From Limnomonas spitsbergensis (Eukaryota > Chlorophyta > Chlorophyceae > Chlamydomonadales): DNA of 64,000 bases. A program made the translations under genes and the position numbers. The notes beneath the pieces are model-generated. The model saw only the letters and a program-made list of their open reading frames with translations, was not told the DNA's origin and did no database searches. Numbering within the stretch: the stretch's first letter is position 1; each line of letters opens with the position of its first letter. Below are positions 33,461 through 43,279 of the stretch, piece by piece. Where the stretch lies: contig JAYJMM010000068.1 of NCBI GenBank assembly GCA_037349105.1, forward strand, positions 372,001 through 436,000, written 5' to 3'.

Positions 33461-36400
33461 ATGCCTCTCCGTCCGAATGTAAATTCCATGAAAGTCTCTC
33501 TGAGTGCATGTAAACCTTTGCCCCTACCTTCTGCCACGTTGGGCGCAAACGCGACCAAAAGAAATGACATAAGTAAACGAAGCTCGTTATGCTGCAGAAG
33601 TCAGGAAGGACTGGTGCGATTCTTTTGCAGTCGTCCCTTCGTGAGTTTGGGCTACAGCTTCTCTTCATTGCAGGGAACAATCACGGCTTTATCTGATTTA
33701 ATGCAGCAGAAAGTGCCAACAGACGCCCCCTCAACAGCGTTGGACAACCAGGCGAGCTCGCAGCTGTTCGAGGATTCGCAGGCTCTGGGTTTCAGCTGGC
33801 CTAATTGGCTCCAATACTTCGAAAATTGTGACGCTGCAGCTGAGAAGAAGGATGAACTGACGCTGGACCTTAAGGTGCATTTGGATCCCTTCCATGCCAG
33901 CCAGCCAGCCACTTGTATTGGAAGTGGTCCATCAGTTCATGCCGCTTTCCTCTACGGCACCCTCTCCCACTAAATCGCTTGTTTGTCAACTGACCAGTCA
34001 TTTGTTGACCATTGTCCTGCAGGACGCTATCCGTCAGGAACAGTATTGCTCTGCAGCCAGATTAAAGGGGGTCATCTCTGCCTTGGACGCTGATGATTCT
34101 GTCGCGGCCACGCAGCAGCAGCTTCAGGCCGCCCTGAGCGCAGAGAGTTATGCAGCGGCAGCGCAGCTGCGGGACGGTGGCCTGAGTGGGCTGCAAGGCT
34201 GGTGGGCAGGCCAGGCCGATGATGACCCAGTGGGACACATAATGCACATCACGCCTGAATACAGCAGGTGATTGAGAACTGCTTGGTCGGCTCCTATGTT
34301 ATAAGCTGTTCCTTAACAGCTTGTTGTGGGCCCTACTCCTTCACGTGTACCTGCCCAGTGCGGACTAGATCTCACTAAAGATTCAGTTTGTGATAAGTAT
34401 ATATATACCTGTGGTGTTCGGTATGATGTGACTCATGAAGTCTCTTTTTCTTTGATGGGAGGGTGTTCCCAGAGCCAGATTGTCACATCTCTGACAGACG
34501 GGGAGGTGGCTGAAACACAGGTGAGCCATGAAGGGGACGTTTCTTAAGGTACCGCAGTATCAGTCAAATTTCGTTTTATATTAAATTCGTTTTTGTTTGG
34601 AAACCTTCTAATTAACAGAGTCACGGTTTCGTTTTAGTGGTTTGTTTTTCTGATCGGACGCTGATTTTTTTTACGATCACTGGTTCGTTTTTGCTCCAGA
34701 ACCACTAAAATGGCAAAACATGTGTTGCCAGAGCAGCCCGTGCCTTCGCTATATTAAAGTAAGAGTGCTTTTCGCTCATAACGACAATATTTAGATGCGA
34801 AAGGAGCGTGTCTGCGACATGTACGGCGCTATTCTTTGCGAGGCGATTTTTCATGTTTTGGGGGAAACATTCGTTTTTTGTTTGTTACCTTGCTTCGGTC
34901 GATATTGTCGTGGAAATTAGCCATTCGTTCTCTTGAAAATCGATCAATAAAACGAAATCTAACTGATACTACGGCATGGCATCTTTCCTTCTGATTCCAG
35001 TCTTCTCAAGATTTCATTGGCGCGGCCCTTAACTGGCATGACACGCCACTAAACCGCAAATTTCTCAACGGTTTTGTAATTTGTCTGGCCAACTACTACT
35101 TTGTTTTGGAGCATAGGTCAGCCTACTGTTTGCAACCCCATGGAATGATCTGTCAACACGTCACGCAACACTTGATATTAGACAAAATCTTACGATTTGG
35201 CCTGGGATTTGAGACTGATTTATTTATGTTATTTATGGCATTCTGCTCACATACTTAATGGGCATTCTGCTCACATGCTTTCCAGGTGGACTGGCCGAGT
35301 TTTCAGACCACGAGAAATTGCTGCCATGAAGGTTAGCAAGCCTTCTTCTGGTATTCGTGGTCAGGCGGCTGCCCTCCTCACATCTGGTTCCTTAAGGAAA
35401 GCCTCTGCAGGCAGCCCCATCCTGGAGGTGTTTGTGCGTCCGGAGAGGCAGCCCTCCGGAAAGCTGCAGTACCTGCACCAGGCAGTCTCCCTGCGGCTGC
35501 CGACCGTGGATGAGGTGAGCAGGAGTGGAGTGATGCGCCTGGCCTCTTTTGATAGTTGACGGCGCATGTTTCAGACTGCTGGCTACTAGTATGGCAGTCT
35601 GATAAGCAACCTGCTGATGTAACAGCACACATGATTTGACACCAAAATTCGAAAGTGTGTTTCTGTATTTTAAAGGAACTCCCTCTTTTCGTAGCATGAG
35701 TCGGAATTTGTATTATTAGGAGTTTGATTTCGTTTAGGAAGCTTTTTGATGCAACATCGTGGTACAGGTATTTGTTCTCTTTGTTCATTTTTCTGATCGG
35801 AAGCTATAAATTATGAAATCCCCTCTTTGGCTTTTTGCACTATAATCACAGGAAATACACTTTCAAGCCTGGGTCTTTTCTCTGGAAACTCTCCTAGCAA
35901 ACGTCAGCTGCCTTGAAATGTCTTTGAAACAACTTTTAAACGAAGACGGCGCGTTTGTGCGATGAATGGCGCCACAGTTTGTGGTCACACTGTTTTTAGG
36001 GTGTGGGGCTCACAAATATTTGTTTTGTTTTCATGTTTTTGCTATGAATTTTAAAATCATTGGAATGAACATGTTTTTATCAAGTCTCAAATGAGGATGC
36101 TGCCTTTTATTTTCAGAGGGCAATGGAGGCTTTCCTCTCATAGCCTTCATGTGGTCTTGCCTGGCACCGTAATGCAATGCCCCCTTCCTCACCCTTGATG
36201 TTACCGAAGGCTTTCACCAGGTCCTCTCATCAAAAAGGTGCTCGCTCCTCGACTTTGCCATCACAAGCCCAGCCCTCCGGTGACCTGGCTGCAGGCAACG
36301 ACCTGGCACCTAAGGTTGATGTGACAGGCAGTGTGGTGCACTTGAGTGTGTTAATCCACGGCAATGGCACTGCCAGCATCAGGCCGCGTCATCCTCCCCC

Positions 36401-38491
36401 AGCCTTAAACCAGCCCCCTGCAGGGCAGTCGAATTTTGGCTCCAGGGAGGCTGCCGAAGCGGAGCAAACCATGCGCATGCTGCACTGGCCTGGCAGTGAC
36501 GAGCGGGGTACGGCCATCCCAACTTCAGCTGGAGCATTGTTAGATAAAGCAACTTCAAGATACTCGTGTGACGCCGTCTATGTGGAGGCAGCACAGCAGC
36601 CAGCGGTGGAGGTTGATGATGTGCCGCACCCTGCGACTGGCGCCGGAGAGGTGATTGACATCACATCTCAGAACGCCATGTCCTCTATTGACGGGGAGGA
36701 CAGCGCCTTCGCGATGGTTGCTGAATCAGCCAACGTGGATGGCGAAAAGGAGGATGATGCTAACGACAGCGTGGATGCTATCGATGGCAGGTCGATTTAC
36801 TCATCCATGCGCAGGTGTCTGGGCCACGAAGATGAGGGCATGAGCCTGTCCTCTAACATGTTTTCGGAGCTCAGCCGTATTCCTGCGCTGATCGAGATGG
36901 TCGGCCGTGATCGCTTTGTGTTTCATGTGCCGGATGATGAGACGGTGTTAAGACAGGCCGGAAACCAGTCAGTGTTTGGACATTCAGCAGGCCAGCTGCA
37001 ATGGGGCAAGGTGCCTCCACGCAGCCTGCCCTTCGCAAGCGCAGCGCAGCCCAGTGGCACGTCCAGCTACGATGGGGACGTGACTGCAAGCTTTGAGGTT
37101 ATTGTGCCAGTGACATCGCGCAAACAGGAGGTGGCCAGCGGCAGCAGCAGCGCAGCTGGTGCCAGCAGCAGCTTTAGCCGATTGTCGGCTCTAGAAGACA
37201 CTGTGCCAGCAGAGGTGCTCGATGTGCTGGCAGATCAAGTGGCTCAGTCTGTGGTGAGGCAGGCTCTCCCGTTTTGCCGCATATCAGCATATGCATTGCC
37301 CTTCATGGCCTCTTCACTACTTGACCCAGATTTGGCAATGACAATCTTGCTGCCCCCATCTTTGCTGATTTCTCAGTCAATGTGTTTGAGCGTACCAGTG
37401 AAATACTATGTGCAACTTGTTTCAGAATGTGTAGAGTTGGATGTCAGCAGCTCTTGGTGGATTGCCTGGACTTTCCGACGCTTCTTATACGTTGTCGTTT
37501 GCAGGAGGCCAAGCTTGGCCGTGTTGCCTCTCGTGAGGATATTGCAGAGGCTCTGAAGGAGGTTGTGCGCCGAATGGCATCTGGGGAGCCAGAGACCTCT
37601 GTTGATATATCGCTGTCTGATGGTGGCAGGGAGGATCAACAGCGGCAGCTGTCTGATGCAGTGACCAGTATCCAGTGAGTCGGGAGGATTGACTTCGAAA
37701 AATGCAAAAGGTTGGGAATAAAGAAAGATAAATGGAAGAATCTCTGAATTCCCTGAAATGAAACCAGTCTTGAACCATTGAATGGCTTGCCAGCTTCATA
37801 CACCGCTAGTTATTCTTGCTTACTTCTTACTCTTGTCTCATGCTGATCTTGCCTGGGTTTTTTTGTTCTCTTGCAAAATCCAGCTATCAGCGTATCCTGG
37901 TGGACCCCTCGAAGACGGACCCACTAAGTGGACTGTACCTGGGCTCATTCGGCCCCCACGGCCCCGAACTGCTCAGCCTGATGCGCTCTGTCATTGACGG
38001 CGAAGAGACTCTTCTAGCCGTCAAGCTGACGGGTGATACCAATGTCCCGGCTGGCTCAGTGTCCTTCCGAGCCAGGATTGGGCGCAAACAGCGCTTGGAC
38101 GGGCGTGACGTGTACCCAGATGAGCTGGGCATTGCGGCCAGGTAGGTTGGAGGGAATGTGCCCTTGAAAGCTGTGAGGTGATGAATGGGCTGCTGTTGGG
38201 CAGCCTTGCGCAATAAATATAAATATTTCCTGAGTCGACCTGAATTTAACGGCTCAAAACCATGTAACCATGCGCTCTCATCTTTCATCATCCAGGTACA
38301 AGGGTGAGGGCCGTGTGGCTCAGAAAGGCTTCACGCAGCCTCGATGGGTGGAAGGCGAGCTGCTTGTATTTAACTCCAAGGGCAACTCGGTGACAGGCGG
38401 GGCAGAGCTGGGCTTCGTGTGGGCTGTGCCAGGCGAGAAGCGGTTTCTCATTTTGCTCAACCGCGTGGATCTGGGTGAAGCAGGGAAATAA
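33461..38491 (+). CDS. EXECUTER: EXECUTER, plastid singlet-oxygen sensor/signalling protein
   Basis: EXECUTER proteins sit at thylakoid grana margins and relay singlet-oxygen signals to the nucleus; in Arabidopsis EX1, oxidation of a Trp in the DUF3506 sensor domain triggers FtsH proteolysis. Seven exons fit in phase: 33461-33874, 34023-34267, 35286-35514, 36144-37253, 37505-37674, 37884-38141 and 38296-38491, giving about 873 residues. The start is rich in Ser/Lys/Arg, as a transit peptide. The second exon carries UVR-like helices (QEQYCSAARLKGVISALDA) and LQGWWAGQADDDPVG, matching the conserved GWWVGY region. The last exons hold DPLSGLYLGSFGPHGPE, VKLTGDTNVPAG and QPRWVEGELLVF; the Trp at 38345-38347 is the likely counterpart of the oxidised Trp of EX1. 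The start of the fourth exon is the least certain border: it relies on an acceptor CTCTCATAG because the nearer one runs into a stop. TGTAA lies at 38647. Confidence 0.93.
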
Positions 38492-39322
38492 GTCGCTTGT
38501 TGTATGTTAGCAATGTTTCAGTACTGGTTAGCGTTTTCTTGTTACGTTAGAGGTGCAGCTTTATCCTTAAGCTTTGTCTACTGGTCTTGTCTAAACGCTT
38601 TTACCTGTTGTCAAAAAATTGTGAAGGGCCTTTTTTAGTGCATGATTGTAAGAAGGTTTTGGTGACATGGTCATTGGTCAAATTCGGTGACAACACTGCA
38701 TTCTTATATGACACTTGTGTGTTCGATCTTGAGGCGTATGAAAGGAGACCCTTTGGCTTTTATTGAACGAACTAATGCTCAGCTGATTGCATTCGCTTGC
38801 CAGGCATGCTTGCAGCCTCGAGCATGTTCCAATACTGGCCCCTGTGGTACACCACCCACGTCAGCCATGTCGGTCTTTGGCTTGATGCCTCCGTTGAGCG
38901 CTGCAATCATCAGCGTTGCCGTGACCATATCCCTAGGAAAACTCACCTGGCCACCAACTGCTTAGCAGCCTAGCGGTTGACAAATTCGACTGACACCCTC
39001 AGCTGAACCCTACTGTTCTGCAACACTAAACGCCATCTCCAGGCCACTCAGGCATGGTGACCACGCCGTGGCTGGCCTCGGGCAGCCCGGCCTTGTTGCG
39101 GTGCCATTGGACCAATGCCGGTATCATCAATGGTGCCTGCTCTCCTTCATACTTCTGTGTTTACCAGGGGGGGAATATTTCCCCCCTGACGTACGGTGGG
39201 AATTCTGAGAGTCGACAGAGACATTAGCGCGTCTGTGAGCATTTCATTTGTTGTGTTTCAATGCTACGATGATGAAGCATTTATAATTCCCCGACAAGTC
39301 ACCTCCCAGAATCAGATTTCAT
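38492..39322. other. Intergenic region after EXECUTER
   Basis: The EXECUTER 3' UTR and a TGTAA signal at 38647-38651 lie here. Between 38800 and 39200 there are open stretches on both strands (minus strand about 38830-38960 looks the most protein-like), but none could be tied to splice sites or a family. Confidence 0.4.
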
Positions 39323-39777
39323 GTGTCAGGGCAGACATTACACGATGTGCACCTCTTCGGGGAATGTAATAAGCGCTATGACGAAGGTGGGATACTACTA
39401 GAATGTGCCAGCGCCATAGGGAGATTCATGGCACACGTGGGCAACGCGCTAGCCAAATTAAAGGAGTTCAGATGGGACGATATCTCATTCGTATGGCCTG
39501 CAGTCAGCACGATTCGCAACAGCGCTGTCAATCCAGTCGATGCAGCGCTGCTTGAGGGGACTAAGCTCGTCGTCCTAGACGCGGTCACATGGCTGCCAGC
39601 CGGCTCGAACCTCACGTGCCCTAAGGTCTCTGATGGACCCGACTTTCTACCCGACTTCCTTCACGGCATAGTGATGTCGCTCGTGCCTGAGGGGTTGCCC
39701 TTCCTTCAGATTTGGAAGGCAGCGGACAGCCTGGTTCAAACAAGGCATGCTGAACAGGCAGGTGAGAAGTGTGCATT
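39323..39777 (+). CDS. Unidentified protein exon, part of a 39.3-42.4 kb gene
   Basis: The plus-strand frame encodes LHDVHLFGECNKRYDEGGIL near its start, later RWDDISFVWPAVSTIRNSAV and FLHGIVMSLVPEGLPFLQIW, and reaches a GTGAGA donor just after 39760. Residue composition is that of a folded protein. The frame given by the open reading track continues to a stop at 39823 if unspliced. Similar-quality exons follow at 40534-41746 and 42230-42345, so these may form one gene. I cannot assign a family, and a transposon origin is possible. Confidence 0.4.
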
Positions 39778-39879
39778 ATGCCAGTCCAACCATGCATCCT
39801 TCCATTATATTCTCATGCACTGATCAGTAATTCACAAAACTAAAGACTCCCTTGCGCCATGCTTGCACTTCCCTATACC

Positions 39880-40160
39880 CATACATGCAGTCCTCATGTC
39901 CATGCATGCACTCCTCATGAAGTCATGCCCATGCATGCACTCCCTGATGCCCATGCTTGCGCTCCTCATGCCCATGCTTGCACTCCCTGACGCCCATGCT
40001 TGCAGTCCTCATGCCCATGCATGCACTCCCTCATGCCCATGCATGCACTCCTTATGTCCATGCACTGCTACTTTTTTTTCTTTCTCATTGAAATCCTCTC
40101 ATGCCCATGCACTGCTATTTCCTCTTCTTTTTCATTGCAATTTTCTCTTCCATGCATGCA
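39880..40160 (+). repeat. CATGC-rich minisatellite
   Basis: About ten imperfect units of 18-22 bp have the form GCACTCC(C/T)(C/T)ATGCCCATGC with ATGC palindromes. The array has small interruptions, including a T-run at about 40070. The Met/His/Cys-rich peptides read across it are repeat artefacts. Confidence 0.85.
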
Positions 40161-40618
40161 GCGCATGGACTTGTGTGACGCTCTATTGCGGCCAGCCAAG
40201 CACATGAATCAGGAAAAAGATAACCTAGCTTGCTGTCCTCTACCACTAGCATCCATCCGTCCTTCCTGATGGAGATATACCTCAGCTAAGTGGAGCGTCT
40301 CCTGAAACCACACCGGCGCATCTAGGGGTCTTGGGCTCACTTCATGTTTAAGCTGAATGGAGTCCTCAAGGTAAACAATACATATGCACAAAGTTTGATC
40401 TTGCCTAATTTAGGCCATGGATCTGATTTTCTTGTATATGACTATGTCTAACAAGCATGCACCGATGGTGGCTTTGTGTTTGTCTTAACTTTTATCCATA
40501 ATGAATTGACGGACCTCCAATCCTTGTATGCAGGTGGAGAGGGAGGGCATGATCACCATCATGGATGGCTTGGGCAGGATCTTGAGGTCCCTGCTGGGTG
40601 GTGCCTCCTACTGGGACA

Positions 40619-41614
40619 TAGGGCTGGTATATACCGTATATTCTGCCGAAATATACACGTATATACGTGTATAAGCGTATATACCGTATACGTATATGGG
40701 GACCTAAAAATCTTAAAAAGCCTTGAAACCTAGGGCATTTCATGCCCTAACCTCCACCTATCACTTCATCATTTAAAAAAATGAGTTTACTCATGCCAAC
40801 CTCAAATTTAGCTAAAATACAACAACAAATCAAGTATCGGGTTCGCGGCCTGAGGGGACAGACAGATGCCAGACATGCGCAGTCTGATCAGCGTCAGCAA
40901 GTCAAGCACTCTACTCCTGCTAGTGAACCTGTAGACTACTGGCAGGCAGGCAGCTAGCTGTCAGCAACTAAGCATCATAGGACAAGGCCAGCTCCTCATC
41001 CTGAATGGCTGCGCCCTGCCTACTGTTCCCACGAATGAAAACAATCTTCTCAGCAACCTTCAAAGACAGACACGAGCAGTACTTGGTGTAGATGTTGCCC
41101 CAAAGAGACAAGTTCCGCTCAGTTGCTGCGCTGGTGACGTGCATGGATAGCAGCCGGCTAGCGCACTTCGCAATCTGGGGGAAGCCTGGGTCTGCTGGCT
41201 CAAGGAGTCCCTGGCCTCGAGCAGGGCTGCACGCTTGTCCAGGGTGTCCCTTATTTTCTGGCGGTGGATGCATGCTCCAAGCTTGTTGAAGTGGGTCGAT
41301 CCGAGCCTGGCCGGATTCGAAGGCATTAGGAAGGCCTCACATAGGACTGTCGATACGCGGGGGTAAATTCGTTTCCATCACTGTCGAATGCAGCCCAGTC
41401 GTCCATTGAAAGCGAGTGAAAAAGAAGAGACGAGAACGCTGATGCGGCGTGGATTAACGAGCGATTGTGCACTTCAAAGCATGACTAGCGAGCGCTTCTA
41501 AAATTTACTATATACGGCATGCCGTATATACGCTTTTCAAACATATACGCGTATATGTTGTTCAAATATACACGTATATACGTATATTTCCATATACGCC
41601 ACCCGTCAGCCCTA
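40619..41614 (-). mobile_element. Non-autonomous hAT element with 8-bp target duplication
   Basis: The element starts TAGGGCTG and ends CAGCCCTA (perfect 8-bp terminal inverted repeats). It is flanked by CTGGGACA at 40611-40618 and again at 41615-41622. Eight-base duplications and (T/C)AGGG ends are diagnostic of hAT transposons. Both subterminal regions are packed with GTATATAC palindromes. Inside, on the minus strand, is a remnant of the hAT C-terminal dimerisation domain. Most of the transposase is missing, so mobility would need an autonomous relative. Confidence 0.95.
40968..41273 (-). pseudogene. hAT transposase C-terminal dimerisation domain remnant
   Basis: This 101-codon minus-strand frame reads FPQIAKCASRLLSMHVTSAA, then TERNLSLWGNIYTKYCSCLS and AEKIVFIRGN. 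This follows the classic hATC pattern (FP.L...A..LLS...SA.SER.FS..G.I.T..R..L....A..L..I). The DDE-containing catalytic part is absent from the 996-bp element, which makes this a deletion derivative. Confidence 0.85.
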
Positions 41615-42029
41615 CTGGGACATTACTGCCCAGCTGACAGTCCTTGCTCTGTGGTGCCGGCACTTTGGGCAGGTACGTGGGGTGCATAAGTCTATCCGCC
41701 TGTTCCGCCGAATCATGAGGCACATGATCAGGTGGGACACGAAGCGGTATGTACTCCTCATGTCCTCATCTGCCTACTAAATAAATGTAGAGGCTACTGC
41801 TCACTTCGTCGCCAAATAAACCCTTAACTTTGCTTGATATACCCTCTGCTTTTTCAGATATATCCTCTACTTTGCTAAATGTAACCTCTATTGGCCAGAT
41901 CAGAAATCTGCTTTGCTAGATATGTTAAATTCTTACCATATCCTCACTAACCTCTGATCCGAGCCCTTCATTTTTGTATGAAAAATCCTCCCCTCCATCA
42001 TAATCAGGTGGTTACTGGGCAGTTTGCAC

Positions 42030-42190
42030 AGCTGCTAGGGTGGCAGCCAGCCAACCAGCAGCAACCAGCTAGCAGCTGCCAGCCAGCTAACAATAGCCAG
42101 ACAGCTAGCAACAGCCAGCCGGCAGCAGCAAGCCAGTTGCAGCCAACCATCATGCATCAAGTTGTGACATGCATCAGCCAACAATAGCCA
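42030..42190 (+). repeat. CAGCCAGC/AGCAACAGCCAG low-complexity tract
   Basis: Imperfect repeats of CAGCCAGCTAACA, GCAGCAACCAGC and AGCAACAGCCAG fill about 160 bp. Frames across it are Gln/Ser/Ala-rich. It is most likely intronic simple sequence. Confidence 0.75.
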
Positions 42191-42229
42191 GGTAGCAAGC
42201 TATCGTATGTCTGCCGGGCTTGCCTCTTA

Positions 42230-42395
42230 TGCAGCAATCTCTAATGTAGCATGCCTCAAACTAGAGCATCCTTCTGGAGGGTGCCCTATCAAGAATAATC
42301 CCGAGCTGAAAAAGCTGAGGGAGGCAGCAGCCAATAGGATGAGCATGAAGGTCAGGGACATCAGTGCAAGGGACTACCTTGCGTTCTCAAGATGA
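42230..42395 (+). CDS. Possible last exon of the 39.3-42.4 kb gene
   Basis: The plus-strand frame encodes GCPIKNNPELKKLREAAANR and MSMKVRDISARDYLAFSR, then stops at 42393-42395. The Lys/Arg/Glu-rich helical stretch looks like real protein. A GTCAGG that could act as donor lies at 42351, so the end is uncertain. No homology is claimed. Confidence 0.35.
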
Positions 42396-42399
42396 AGCG

Positions 42400-43279
42400 C
42401 ATGCATGCCAAAATATTGTAATTGTGTGGCCATAACTTGGTTGCTAATTTCCAGATGTTTCGTGTGTCTGCTTTCTCTGACCCTTGCATGGCTGAGCTGA
42501 AGGTGGCTACCCAAATGGCCTTGAATTTATGGCATTTTACCATTTGTGTTGCCCATGCTGCCATGCAGGCACGACACAGAGGCCTATCAGTACATCGCTA
42601 TCTCTCCAAGGACGCTGGAAGAAGGCAGATGGGTGGGGGGGACTCCGGGGTTCCCCCCTTAGGGGGGCTCCTTTGCCTCTCCAATTCTCTAAAGACGCAT
42701 CACGTCTTTAAAGAGTAGGTGAAGAAGCGTGGCCCTAAGAATTAAATTGTGAGGTAGGAGCGTGGCGCGCTTCTACCTCCAAATTTAATTCGAAGGGTTA
42801 CCCGGGGTCTACTCCACCAAAGGTGGAGTGATATGCCATTTGCATACCGGTAGTAGTGTTTTGTGATAAGGGGTAATGCAAGGCAGCAGGTGCAGGTGAC
42901 CAGAAACCATAGGCTGTTAATCATTTTTCTTATAATATTAATTTGAATGATTTGACACCTTAAACCATTCCCTAAATGTTGTCTAGGCCCAGTTAATATG
43001 AGTTTGGGGGGACATTTGGGGGGGAATTCTCACTGCTCCTTGGGTGATGCATGTAGGAGCATTAGCCCTCCTTTTATAATTCTCCCCTTTCCTTTCCCCC
43101 CCCTCCCTTTCTTTTTCCCCCCTGGCTCCCTGGTAAATGCACTTTTCCCCCCCCACGACGATGGTAAACGTGCGCCATGTTTTCCCTACCCAGGTGGTTA
43201 TCCTCCTGGTCACCTGACTGCCTGCCACAAGTTTTCAGCACCCGCATTTTTAGCTCCCTTCCTATGCTAAGGGCCAAAC
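42400..43279. other. Intergenic sequence, C/G-rich tracts, no gene
   Basis: A GTGGGGGGGACTCCGGGGTTCCCCCCTTAG block at about 42630 forms a hairpin through its G and C runs, and pyrimidine tracts fill 43080-43150. No coding sequence was recognised. Confidence 0.45.

Larger units (their letters stand above)
40534..41746 (+). pseudogene. Exon of an unidentified gene, split by a hAT insertion
   Basis: After an acceptor TGTATGCAG the exon starts at 40534 with VEREGMITIMDGLGRILRSL and reaches SYWD, where the 996-bp element at 40619-41614 is inserted. On the far side the reading frame continues without any frame change into TAQLTVLALWCRHFGQVRG and LFRRIMRHMIRWDTK, up to a GTATGT donor at 41747. Frame continuity across the excised element shows that this was coding sequence before the insertion. 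In this allele the exon would contain transposon sequence unless it is spliced out. The family is not recognised. Confidence 0.65.

Noticed and set aside
42030..42190. Glutamine/serine-rich ORF
   Set aside because: It is explained by a low-complexity repeat and lacks flanking protein-like sequence.
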